In this document: positions 9,776 to 20,312 of the stretch, piece after piece
How positions within the stretch are numbered: position 1 is the first letter of the stretch
Layout of the letters: every line of letters begins with the position of its first letter
From: Tigriopus japonicus
Taxonomy: Eukaryota; Arthropoda; Copepoda; Harpacticoida; Harpacticidae
DNA: 64,000 nucleotides
Direction: 5' to 3'
NCBI GenBank assembly: GCA_010645155.1
Contig: JAAGOF010000100.1
Span: 556,223 to 620,222, forward strand
The notes under the pieces: model-generated
Databases searched by the model: none
The model's input: only the letters and a program-made list of their open reading frames with translations
What the model was told of the DNA's origin: nothing
Position numbers and translations under genes: made by a program

Positions 9776-12700
9776 GTAAGAAGCCGGGCCAAGATTCGCT
9801 AACTTTTTGTTGACCCAATAGGTTTTTAACTCCCTGACAAGAGCTGAAACGACACGCAACTGAAAGTTTTTTTTTCATTTTTCAATTTTGTCTCATCATC
9901 CCTTTGTGGTTGTTCAACAGAACCTCCGACCGAGATTCATATTCAACGAATTGGCGATGAGGGTGGTGAAGTGATTGCTTCAGCCGGTGAAGAACTGGAA
10001 CTGGAATGCATCGTGACTGGAGGCAATCCTCCGGCTCAGATCCATTGGTTCGCCCACAACAAGGAGATTCTATCTGGGCACACTCAAGAGAACAGCCGTA
10101 TCTCACCCAAGGCTCGCACTTGGATTTCGGTGTCAAGATTGACACTCCCAGTTAGCAAGAGCGACAATGGGGCCATTATCAAATGCTTGGCTGAACATCC
10201 GACCTTGGAGGCCTCCTTGGCCGCACAAACTGCCATTACCATCCATTGTAAGTATCTCCTCAAGAGAAATGAGAAAAGGCTGCTGGCTTTCATTTCACTC
10301 GTTTCCCGTTTGGGACTACCACTCACCCAGCCGAACGACTACGTACACTACGTTGTATGACTCGCCATAGATAGCCCTTCAAACTCCTCGAGAGTTTGGC
10401 AAAAGCACGCACACGATCTCTGTCTTGGCGATCTTTCTTGTTCTTTCCTTCCTTCCGCCTGTCCGTTCGTTTGTCTGTGATTTTGCTCCTCGTTGCTGGA
10501 ACTCAGGGGTCGCCCATAGTTGTGATAACATCGACGATATGTACCAGTTCCTACGTGCTTCCACGCTCATTGTCGTGAATTTCCCCTTTCAGATCCTCCA
10601 AGTGTATCGATTGAGACATCATCCTTGAGCAACCTGGAGGATGAAAAAGATCCGGCCACACTTCGGTGCACTGCTGATTCTAATCCACCGGCCACTGTTC
10701 TTTGGCGTAAGGAAGGTCTCAATGGGATCTTCAGTCCTGATGATGAGATCAATTTCAGTCCGGTTACTCGGCATACGGCCGGCCTCTACAGCTGCAGTGC
10801 CAAGAATGCTTTGGGACTCAGTGAACCCGCTTTCGTTCAACTGGATGTGAAATGTAAGCGATTGCACTTGCCTCAAATTGACCTTCCATAAAATATCGTA
10901 ATATGTTGAGTGTCAAGCCTTTTAACCTTTAGTACATGCATGTGGTATATTGATGCACCTCTTTGAAACCCCCATCAGTCCAAACTCATCCCTTGCACAA
11001 TTGCCAATCTAAGAACTCGTCGTGTGTCCTCGCAAGCCATGTCTCCTGCATGCATACGTACTGCATGCATACGTATTCTATTCCTTGCAACTCTTGGCTA
11101 GTCTTCCCCTCGAGTCCCATGAAAAGGCTGTGTAAATCCTTCTTTCTTTCTTTACATGGTTATTCACTTTCTTAGCCTTTGTGTTTCCACTAGATTCCCC
11201 ATCTATTTTGTCCGTGGGTCCCTCGCATATTGTGGCCGCCCAAAAGAACAAACAGGCCGTGTTGAGTTGTGAGGCCGAAGGAAATCCTGCACCTCGTTAC
11301 CAATGGCTGCAGAAGCTTCCCACTCAAGAGGTCTTCATTCGAGGTTCACAGAAAACCCTCGTCATTGATAATGTGACCTACAACCATCAAGGCGAATTCG
11401 TGTGCAAGGCCATGAACACCATCAATGGTGAGGAGAGATCCGTCCAGTCAGAGCCGATTCGAGTGGAAGTCAGTGGAGCGCCTCAAGTGATGAAATATGA
11501 GGCCCAACATGAAGTGCGAGTTCAAAACGGCGAAGATGCCAGTTTGGAAGTGCTCTTTTGTGCGGATCCTCCGCCCAAACAAGCTTGGCATCTGGGTGAC
11601 CTCGGTTCCGGTTCTGGCAGTAACATCATTCTAGCTGCTGGCACGGGTCACGGCCGATTCATTGCCGAGAGTGCTCGAAAGGCGGATCGGGAGGATTGCT
11701 ACGTCTCGGTGTTGAGAATCAATGGCGCTCACCCAACAGACAGTCACACCTATCAACTCAAGTTGTCCAACAACCACGGCAACGACAGCCACATCATTCA
11801 TCTCATTGTCAGAGGTAAGCACAACTTACTAACTTACCAGCCAGAGGTCACACGTCATTAGTCCCCAACTACCCGAAAAGAGTACGAAAGTACAATTGGC
11901 ACCAATGTATGCATGTCCATGTATGTGAGAACAAATGCCCAAACTGAACAGTACCAGAGCTGGCCATTATTGGAATTAAGTTTGGCTTGCGGGCGCAAAC
12001 CAGTCGATCGTTCAACTCATCTCTTTTCTCGATCATCTTTCCTCGCAGATCACGTTTCTCAAGAATCGTTAATAGCTGTCATCGTTGGCGCCATCCTGAC
12101 CATTTTGCTCTTTCTCCTCATCTGCATTTATTGCTGCAAAAGTGGGAAAAACGCCTGTTGCCGATCTTCAAATAGTAGCACCGCCAAAAAAGATTTCAAA
12201 CCCACAGACATCGAAAGGTAGGTTTCACAGAGATTTTCGTGATTGATGCAACTTTCTGAGAGAGGAACATGCGTGATAACGAGATGTCAAAAAGTAGTCA
12301 GTCTAAAACAAACACCCGTTTGTCGAAGCACCAATTCACTATTTCCTTCTCCTCTTCACTGTGTTTTGTTAATATCTGTATGTTATTGCCATATGTTTAC
12401 ACCGATCCGTAAATCCATGGGTCGGTCTGTTGGTTTTCCAATTCAATGCACGTTTCTGCTTGGTATTCATTTTGTCTGAAAAAAAAACTAAAGAACGTGT
12501 TCAAATCTCGCCGCCAAACTTACCCTAGCTCAACAACTCAACCAAGACTTCGCACTCGTTCCTTGCTTGCCCTTGGTCCAAAATGGCACATCAGACTGGC
12601 ATTACCATCCTAGCAGGTGCATTGCCACCATGTTCCAAGAACAACTAAGAAAGAGGGGGATATTCTTCTTTTATTCTATTTACATTCGACACTAATATTG

Positions 12701-14963
12701 AACAAACATCCCACGTTACCAATGGGCCAAAATAGTATGTAAGCTTTGTCATTCTAAAATTGCAAAGAGGGATCGGATCGCATTTTAAGCATGTTGATGC
12801 TAATGAGTAGGTGGTTCTACTACTTTGATCTGTCCCAGACAATCCAGGACAGGATGGGCGGGCTATTGTTTGATTAAGTTTTCTTTAATTTGTGTTTGCT
12901 TTCCTCTTCAAGGTGGTTTTCTTTTAGCAAGTCAAGCTCGTTGGTGTTCTTGCGTTTTCTTGTTGCATTTTGTTCCTTGTTTAAAAACATCGTGCCTCGA
13001 TTCTATTCCAGTGAAAGGACAGACGTAGAATCTACGCACAGTAGCAATCTCAGTGGATTTCCCGAGAAGTCTTCGGTCATCCCCCCCGATGCTCTCTACA
13101 GCTCATCCAACGAGAAATTAAACCCCCATAAGCAATATATTCATGACTCGTTGTTCAACGACTCCAAGGTGAGACAACCCGAATCCTTCGTATAGTTTGC
13201 TACGGGCACTTCTGCTCCTCCTGGGACGGTGAATGGGTTCCTCTTCCCACACTTCTTGTCCTTGCTTGATCAACCTTTACCACTTCCATGGGACGCTTAC
13301 CAAGTGTCTTTCCTTCCTTTCGGTGAATGCTCGTTCGGTCTTTCACATTCAAAAGGGCATTCCATCGTATGACATTGATGACATCAAAGTCAACGGCTGC
13401 AGAGCCACTAGAAAACACAACGACGACAAAGCAACAACAACAACCAAGTAGTTTTCTTCTTCGACGTCGTCGTCGTCAAAGACGATCACAACCACGCTGA
13501 TGACGGCCACCTCATAACTATCAAGCTCTTCCTGTTGCATTTATCAACTCTTGGGAAAGGTATCAAATTCGAGTGTTTCTAGCGTGGTGTTTTGTGTCGA
13601 GGTGATTACCTAGTCGTTGTTAGCTTGGTATTTCGAAACTTGATTTTTTTGCATGCCTCTATGTCATTCAATGCACGCTATGCAAGCCGTTTTATTCGGG
13701 TAGTTTTCTGGTGCCATTCTGTTTCGGTGTTGTTCATGTTGTTGGCGTTTTGTTTTCCCTGATAATTTGCATGCCAAGTCTTGACTAAAAGTTCCAGTTC
13801 AAAGTATGAAGATGGAAAATGAGCTTTGACGCCAGAACTAAAATTGAAGCAAGTTTAGTTTTCGTAAAAGGAACTTTCCAAAGCCAGCAAGTATTTCAAA
13901 GAGTATTTCTTACCATTTGTCTTAACGAGCTCACAAAGCAACGAAGGTGCAACATTTCTTAAATTTGGTGCCAATTTTCCTTTAACAAGAGTCAAATCAA
14001 GGAATGGCTAGAATATGCTGTAAGTAATCAGACATGCCAACTGAATCGTAATTTAATCCTCAGTTTTTAAGAGCAGTCGTCAAAAAAGTTCCCATCTATC
14101 AAAACTGTCAGTTCTCTGACTCTAGTTCTCTGAAGTTGAATCGGCTTTTCTCTTCAATTATCTTATCAAAACAAAGAACTTTCCGTCCCGAAAACCGGAC
14201 GCGAATCTCGACTTCTAATACCTACTAAGATACGTAGATGACGACTTTTACTAATGCGGTATTCTTCTACTCGCCCCAACCAGTGTAGCTACGAAAAGCT
14301 ACTGAAGACCAGACAAGAAAGGCAAAGAAAGAAACGCGGGGGATTAAAATTTCATTAAGAGCTGTCAGATAACACGAACAAGTCGGAAAACCAAGACGTT
14401 GATAAGTTAACTTTTCTAATGGGATAACACTTGGCTTGACGAAGGCATCAAGAAAAGGACAAGCTTCCATTGATCCATTCCTCAAAATGAGGCTCAAGAA
14501 TAGGATCCACACACACTCAATGCCAAGTTAGGATATGGCCACATACACGGAACTCTGTGTTAGCTCACAGCTATTTCCTCACCCTTCATGCTAATTTCCC
14601 CAACCTTCCTTGCACTTTGGCTGACCAATTCGTCCCCACACTATCTCTGTCAAACTGGGGATGCGAAATTCAGGGAGGTAGACCTGTGGTAGGTTACTCA
14701 TGGTTATATGTGTTGCATTTTAGGAGAGCCTGCGAGCGGATATGATGAATGTGACCAACCTTAATCGAACTCAGAGCTCCAGTGGCGATTTGAACACCTC
14801 AAGCGCCACACACCCCGGTCGGATTAGCTACAATGACTTGTGCTTCCCGAAGACCAGTAATTATGGCTCGATGAAGAAAAAGAAGCATCACCAAAATACG
14901 ACCCAGCATGTGGGTGTGGACTGCCGATTGAACCCGCCTAATGGCACTTTGTACTACAGTTGA
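9421..14963 (+). CDS. Five-Ig-domain transmembrane cell-adhesion receptor, 7 exons, 709 aa
   Basis: The coding sequence joins 9421-9775, 9921-10247, 10593-10853, 11194-11814, 12049-12217, 13012-13168 and 14724-14963 (2130 nt, 709 residues plus TGA). Every junction has GT and AG and keeps the frame. The protein has a signal peptide (about 1-20), Ig1 (about 22-118), Ig2 (119-227), Ig3 (228-314), Ig4 and Ig5 (315-521), a transmembrane helix (about 529-549), a Cys-rich membrane-proximal stretch and a Ser/Asn-rich cytoplasmic tail ending in LYYS. It should sit in the plasma membrane and bind a partner receptor on another cell. Domain number and Ig1 features (WEKDG, DDGVWQCQV) resemble Kirre/Rst/Kirrel and nephrin/SYG proteins, which act in cell recognition and synapse or muscle partner choice. 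That placement is inference: Ig5 is divergent and the tail lacks the usual Kirre PDZ ligand. A small coding exon hidden in the 1555-bp last intron cannot be excluded. The start ATG precedes the signal peptide directly. Confidence 0.85.
9921..10247 (+). CDS. Exon 2 of the Ig receptor: Ig2
   Basis: Residues 119-227. Acceptor ttcaacag|aa, donor att|gtaagt; phase 1 on both sides. The domain starts with PPTEIHI, has LELEC and IKCLAEH around the two Ig cysteines, and resembles the C2-set second domain (CD80-like) of nephrin/Kirrel proteins. The intron before it is 145 bp (9776-9920). Confidence 0.85.
10593..10853 (+). CDS. Exon 3 of the Ig receptor: Ig3
   Basis: Residues 228-314. Acceptor cctttcag|at, donor aat|gtaagc; phase 1 on both sides. 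A short I-set or C2-type domain with TLRCTAD and a GLYSCSAKNALG motif before the last strand, which is the standard Ig signature around the second cysteine. The 345-bp intron before it (10248-10592) shows no other feature. Confidence 0.85.
11194..11814 (+). CDS. Exon 4 of the Ig receptor: Ig4 and Ig5
   Basis: Residues 315-521. Acceptor tccactag|at, donor gag|gtaagc; phase 1 on both sides. Ig4 is typical (VLSCEAEGNPAP, GEFVCKAMN). Ig5 (from about residue 414) is atypical: it has VLFCADPPPKQAWHLGD, a Gly/Ser-rich insertion, and no cysteine in the usual F-strand position; the motif there is SHTYQLKLSN. A cysteine in EDCYVSVLRI may pair instead. N-glycosylation sequons include NVT and NDS. This is the only exon that carries two Ig domains. 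Confidence 0.85.
12049..12217 (+). CDS. Exon 5 of the Ig receptor: transmembrane segment
   Basis: Residues 522-577 plus two bases. Acceptor cctcgcag|at, donor aag|gtaggt; entry phase 1, exit phase 2. A 21-residue hydrophobic helix (SLIAVIVGAILTILLFLLI and following) is followed by paired cysteines and basic residues (CCKSGKNACCRSS). This fits a type I membrane protein with possible palmitoylation next to the membrane. Confidence 0.85.
13012..13168 (+). CDS. Exon 6 of the Ig receptor: cytoplasmic tail
   Basis: Residues 578-630. Acceptor ttctattccag|tg, donor aag|gtgaga; entry phase 2, exit phase 0. The chosen AG at 13010-13011 restores the frame (agt Ser, then ERTDVEST). The next AG, 11 bp on, shifts the reading frame. 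The sequence is Ser/Pro/Asn-rich with two tyrosines in plausible signalling contexts (DALYSSS, KQYIHDS). Confidence 0.8.
14724..14963 (+). CDS. Exon 7 of the Ig receptor: C-terminus and stop
   Basis: Residues 631-709. Acceptor tgcattttag|ga, entry phase 0, giving ESLRADMMNV directly after NDSK. The tail is rich in Ser, Thr and Asn, with ISYNDLCF, NYGSMKKKKHH and the end NGTLYYS. The TGA is at 14961-14963. The uninterrupted frame through the junction and the tail-like composition support it. It lies 1555 bp beyond exon 6, so an unseen small exon between them remains possible. Confidence 0.7.
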   Translation, partial: ESLRADMMNVTNLNRTQSSSGDLNTSSATHPGRISYNDLCFPKTSNYGSMKKKKHHQNTTQHVGVDCRLNPPNGTLYYS

Positions 14964-17539
14964 ACCCTCCCTCTCGCTAGAGGGCCTGAGCCGATCCATG
15001 GAGCAGCTAGACATTTATGAATACGAGTGCCATTTGGACACTTTATCGAGTGAGGAAGGACAGTCTGGTTGTTGAAAGCCAGCTCAAACAAACGCACAAC
15101 TCGCTCTAGTCTTCGTTCTAGTGTTCCTGCAAGTGAGAGGGAGAGAAAAAGCGTGTAACTACTCCTTGAGGAATTGTACGACCACCTCTTCATGAGAGGA
15201 GTCTCTCGTTGTCTTGTTTGAGCCAAGAACAGTCCGACCATTCTTTGGAATTGAAAAGAAGAAGAAGACATAACCATTTTCGACACGTACACATACCACC
15301 ACCACCACCTTCCGAAGAACAATGGCCTGGTCTGCTTGTTCCTGCTTCCTATGCTAATGTGGCATATGAATACAAAGTACTTGCCTGGGAAAATGTACCA
15401 AGGTTTATGTGGGTGGATCAGCCCGGGGTCCTCTCAGAACTCAATGGGTGCGTACGCAGTCATGGAGTCGGTGGTTATTACGGACTTTATTTCAATTCCT
15501 TCGAAGTGGTGCTTACGTGACATTCAGCATGCAAAAAGTGCTACTCGTATCTTCAAAGATACTACTGATTGAATTTCCACACCATGTTGTTTGTTACTTA
15601 AATGAACATGAAGAAATACCATCATCATCGTCAAGATTCTCCTCATCCCTTCGCCTTTGCCTGTCAACTGTCTCTCCTGACAAGGTCCGCATATCACGTC
15701 AAGATTCATTCAGATCTCATCTCTTTTTCGTACCATCACCCGGGTTTCTATCTTTATTATTACTCTCAGTTGTATGTCATTGACTTGGCAAGAGAGGATC
15801 TCATTCAAGTCATTTTGGGTCGTGGATTATTGTCATTTTGTCAAATTTGAGCTTGAGCAAGCCGCTCACCCCGCTTTCAATCCACCTGATGTTTGCTTGG
15901 GGAAACAAAGCGGAAAGCTGAAAGGTTGAGCTCGAAGTGTCGAGGTTACAGGTACAACAATAAGCGACTGTACTTCATTAGCCGCCCTCAATTTTTTCGA
16001 TCGACCTCGATTTCTCGCAGCAATAGTTAAACTACATACTAAATCTACGCACCCACACCAATTCAAGCCTCATGTAATCCAATGGGTCTTGTTTGTCCTA
16101 CTATTGTGTGCATACATACCAAAACACATTCATACATATTCCCCGATGAAGTTCAATCTTATTGTAGCCAAAGACATATTCCTCCATCGATAATCGAATG
16201 AATAAACAAACATGCTCGAATTTTGATCAATTTTATTCTGCTGTTTATGGCCTTCCTCATCTGGTGCCCCTCATGTCAAAGTAGGCGCTCGGGTTTCTCT
16301 TTTGAAAATGTGGAAAAGTGAGCCAAGAAGGCTTTTTCACACCATTAAGAAATTTGACGTGGATATGATTTATGTGTTACTTTGTCTCCCAGACTAGTTG
16401 AGCCAGGCCAAATTCGCATTTGCGATCTTAGAGAACCTTGCTCAAACGATCCAAATTTCAAAGATAGTAAATCTCCTTTGCTTTTGGTTTCCTTGTTCGC
16501 TTTATGGACACGATGAAAACCTCATGGTCTCCCCAATCAGATGTATTTACCGAAAAAAATGAAACACCTTGTTCAGTTTTGTTCGTGGGTATTTCTATCA
16601 TAATGGACCACAAATCATTCCTCATGGAGTGTCCAAAATAGATTGTCACTATTAAGCCATATTGGTGTTACAAGACCCATCACAAAATACAAACACTTAC
16701 ATTTCGCCACATGGAAGCTGTGGTCGGACGTTTTTGGTTCGCCTTCATATTCACATTGTACCAAATGGTGGAAGCCACCATTATCACGATGCATGAATCA
16801 TCTTCATTATACAGTCAGCAAATCGACCCAGAAAAAACGACTTCGTCACATCCGTTTCCAGTTTTGATTCCAGTCCAGCATCGTTTGTTTGCTCATTAGA
16901 TGATGCAAGTGCATTATGAGCCTGTTTTCGAAGCATGGCATTCGCTGTTGACAAGCAAGCAACGCGGAGTCTAGTCTCAATCCTACGAGATTGAGTCATA
17001 AGCTTGATAAATGAATGAACACATTTCCTTATATCACGATCTCCCCCTCGGACTTCTCCATCACTATAAATTGAATTAGCAAATAATGACGTTTGTATCT
17101 TTGGCATTGGAACGAAATGTGCGAGAATGTTTCGAGGATCGATTGAACCACAGGGATGGCTGTTTTCTCCAGCTCCAAATCATGAATCGCACATGAAGAA
17201 GAGCGCCTCTTTGAAGTGCACTGACGAGGTGATAAATGATCGTCTCTCCACTCGAGATGGCATTTTCTTCGATGGTTAAATCATATCTTTGCACGTGCAC
17301 AAGCTTGATGGAACACAAATATGTGTGTTTATAGCCACCGCAGAGCATTAAGCTTCCGTTTGCTTCCATGAATATCCTGAGCGTCCATATCAGTATTTTT
17401 CCATACTATATGCTTCGAATTTTGTCCACTTCTCCGGGGGCGATCCTCATGATACTGCAAGACTACCCCTAAGTCTTTCACAATATGTTTTCACTTATAA
17501 TCCGTGCCATGATTCAGATGAAAGCAATTTAGTTCAGTT
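14964..17539. other. 3' UTR and non-coding DNA after the Ig gene
   Basis: The first 1.24 kb is probably 3' UTR of the Ig receptor, up to the AATAAA at 16201. The rest shows no gene, repeat pair or mobile element that I can recognise. Confidence 0.4.
16201..16206 (+). promoter_or_regulatory. Possible polyadenylation signal AATAAA for the Ig gene
   Basis: This is the first AATAAA I find downstream of the stop codon at 14963. Using it would give a 3' UTR of about 1.24 kb. No cleavage site or GT-rich element was confirmed, so the assignment rests on position only. Confidence 0.3.
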
Positions 17540-18085
17540 CCATTACCAAGGGTGCTTGGAAGAACACGATATCCTTTTGCAGCCCTTTACGAAACCCGAG
17601 ATGGACGCAGCCTTCAAGAAGATGAAGAGCAAAGCCCCGTCGACATCAGGGTTTCTCCCTTCCAAATTTCAATTCCCTGGACCCAAATTTAACCACTCCT
17701 TCAGCCACGCCCTCCACACATCCTTCCTCCCACGAAACTGGATGGAGTTAGCCAACATCTTTATCCTTAATGAGGGGCCGAAGTACATTCCAAGCAATCA
17801 ATGCACCATCACCTTGGAAAACCCCTTCTTGAAGATAATGCCCACAATGTTATCTGCCCGCTTCTCTGGATTGGCCGAGGATTGGAATCTCCTTCCTGAG
17901 TTCCAATTCGGTTTCCGGAGAAGCCGCTCGACTACCTCGGCAGCCACTCTCCTCTACGAAATCGTGCATGCAAACATCAGTATTAAGAGGAGAGTCTACG
18001 GATGCTTTGTGGATTCCTCCAAAGCAGTTTGAATAAACGCAGTTATTCCTCTCTCTTTCACAATCTGGTTGGCAAGGTTAGTGTC
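17540..18085 (+). pseudogene. LINE reverse transcriptase, N-terminal part, broken
   Basis: The frame from about 17556 to 18032 reads FTKPEMDAAFKKMKSKAPS, then LPRNWMELANIFIL, LLPEFQFGFRRSRST and VYGCFVDSSKAV. These match the fingers and palm blocks before and at motif A of RTE/R-type non-LTR reverse transcriptases (usual form FVDFSKAFD). The frame breaks at motif A. A shifted frame (KRSYSSLFHNLVGKVSV) continues the homology to about 18085. Motifs B and C are absent. Dead fragment. Confidence 0.8.
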
Positions 18086-18249
18086 TAACAGTGTTAGGAA
18101 ACTAACCTTTCCGGAGGCGATGCCCGGACAAATGTTTTCATTCATTATGAATCAACATATTTGTACGCTCTGACAAGACATTGAGTCACGATAAACTTAT
18201 ACGATTATCATTTGGAGTCTGCGATTAACATTTGAGGCAATAACAGGGG

Positions 18250-19354
18250 CTTGAAAGTCATAAGTCAGTTGATGTTATCTATCTTGACTTTGCCAAGGCC
18301 TTTGATAAGGTAGATCATGGTCTTTTGCTCGATCAACTCAAAGAGTTTGGGATCCAGGGTAAAGTCCTGAATTGGATTGGTAGTTTCATGAGTGATAGGA
18401 AGCAAATAGTCAAGGTCGAAGGATCATTTAGTGGCAGGTATGATGTTAAGTCAGCTTCAGGTGTTCCTCACGGTTCAATTTTAGGTCCGCTTCTATTTAT
18501 TCTCTTTATTGCTCCTCTCCAGAAGTTTAGAACAAAACCCAGTATTTCTTCATATGCTGATGATACAAAATTAGTTTGTGGAGGGAATGGCCAGGACTCA
18601 AAATATTTAGTTGAGGACTTGGAGAAAGTCTACTCTTGGGTTGGCCAGAGTAATATGGCATTGAACGGGATGAAATTCCGCACAATGACGTATGGGACGT
18701 CAAAATTAGATTTTCCACAATGGAGGTTGTGATATTGAGCAAGTATCGTCCCTGAGGTATTTGGGAGTTGTCGACTAAGATGATGGAAAGTTTGATGACC
18801 ATATCCAGTTCAAAGTGGGGAAGGCATTTCAAACATGTGGCTGGATCTCTTGCACTTTCAAGTCCAGAGATAGTATTACGATGCTAACTCTGTACAAGTC
18901 GATTGTTCAGCCTCATCTTGAATATGCTTCCCCCATTTGGGCTCCAATAAGTTCGGCAGGTTTGCAAAAGGTCGAGAAGGTCCAAAGATGTTTCACTAGG
19001 AACATCACAGGCATGAGAGAGCTCTGGTTTTGGGAGAGGCTCCAGAAATTAGGGCTGTAGAGAAGGTATGAAAGGTATCTGATACTGTATGTTTTCAAGA
19101 GCATTCATGGGCTCTGTCCTAACCCAGGATTTGAGATCAGTTGTAGCGATCGTAGAGGTTTTACGTGCGCTCTGAGAGCACCTCCAAATCCTAAGGAATC
19201 AAGGCTAGTTCGAACAATGAAGTCCTCCTCTCTTCTTTATCGGGCTCCTTCATTGTTCAATTTGCTACCCATTAGTCTTCGTCGGGAAAATGTAGGAGCT
19301 GATCCTCTAACAACATTTAAGGCAGGATTGGACAAATTTTTAAATACTATTTAA
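18250..19354 (+). pseudogene. Jockey/CR1-like LINE ORF2, C-terminal half, broken
   Basis: 5'-truncated copy starting just before motif A (VDVIYLDFAKAFDKVDH). Motif B is GVPHGSILGPLLFILFI and the catalytic motif C is SYADDTK (about 18550-18570). A frameshift near 18715 and in-frame stops at 18776 and 19058 break it. After these, the homology continues through LEYASPIWAP, RRYERYLILYVFKSIHGL and FKAGLDKFLNTI, with a stop at 19354. The Gln usual in motif B is His here. It differs from the fragment upstream, since both contain motif A. Confidence 0.85.
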
Positions 19355-19521
19355 ATACTACTTTTCAAGGGTTGTACATATCTGCCAACAGTAACTCACT
19401 GGTAGATCAAATTACATATAAACGGTAATTTTATAAACTATATTAATCATCAACTCTCTTTAAAGGAAATCCCACTCCTTGTAGCGGTATTAAAAAATCG
19501 CCCCCCCCCCCAAAAAAAAAT
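19355..19521 (+). mobile_element. 3' UTR and tail of the jockey/CR1-like LINE
   Basis: Ends with a box (19464-19521) reading CCACTCCTTGTAGCGGTA, then AAAAAATCG, a run of Cs and A9. The box recurs at the end of the SINE at 2664-2838. Confidence 0.65.
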
Positions 19522-20048
19522 GAGTTTGTCCAAGCTGATGTATGGATCTGTGTTGTGCTATCATTGATTTTCATGGAATTGACGAGCCATTTGCCTCAAG
19601 ACTTTTATCTTTTAATACCGTGCACTATTTCTTTTTTCGCTCAAGATTTCAAATATTCTGATGAAAGGGTATTGCACATCTGAAGTGATTGTGTTCGCCC
19701 CTTCTGCTGCTGGCAAGCAGGCGTGGGACAGAAGTGTGCAAAGTGCTCTAAAAGGATACTTCAGATTTTTGAAAAGCTGAACTTAAACAATCATACTTTT
19801 AACGGTTAGTGAATCTAATATTTCGTGATATATTTAATCTCTCATCATGATTTCACCTAGTCATTAAAAATCCTACAAAGTTTGTTAACGTCGGCTCTGG
19901 AGATCTTTTTACTATTTTAAGAAGATAAACATGTTTTTTCTGGAAACTTTGCCCCCCCCCCTTAGATACTCCCCAGAAGACTATTTTGGAGAAAAAGGAG
20001 GCTGGAAGTGCAAACCCTTCACACAACTCGTGCATTGTTACTCAAAGG
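19522..20048. other. Non-coding DNA, nothing recognised
   Basis: AT-rich sequence between the LINE tail and the next element. A short C-run lies at 19952. Confidence 0.4.
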
Positions 20049-20056
20049 CTATATGT

Positions 20057-20304
20057 CAGGGGTGGGCAACCGGTGGGCCACAGCCCACATGTGGGCCCAA
20101 GGGTGCTCGTTTGTTGGTCTAGGAGCTATTGGAAAGGTCCAAAAAAGTGGGCCGGGGAGCCATTCATAGTACTGTACTCGTGGGCCAAAAGCTCTTTGAT
20201 CGCTAATTTGTGGGCACCTGGACCTAACAACGCCTGTTTGGTGAGCTCCTGCCAATACCTTTTCAAATTTGGTGGGCCTTGACCCAAAAGTGGTTGCCGC
20301 CCTG
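20057..20304 (+). mobile_element. hAT-type MITE, CAGGGGTGGGCAACC family, copy 1
   Basis: This 248-bp element has ends CAGGGGTGGGCAACCGG and, read inward from the right, CAGGGCGGCAACC. A perfect 8-bp TSD, CTATATGT, lies at 20049-20056 and 20305-20312. GTGGGCC motifs recur inside. Same family and orientation as 32674-32922. The CAGGGGT...CAACC end is typical of hAT elements. Confidence 0.9.
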
Positions 20305-20312
20305 CTATATGT

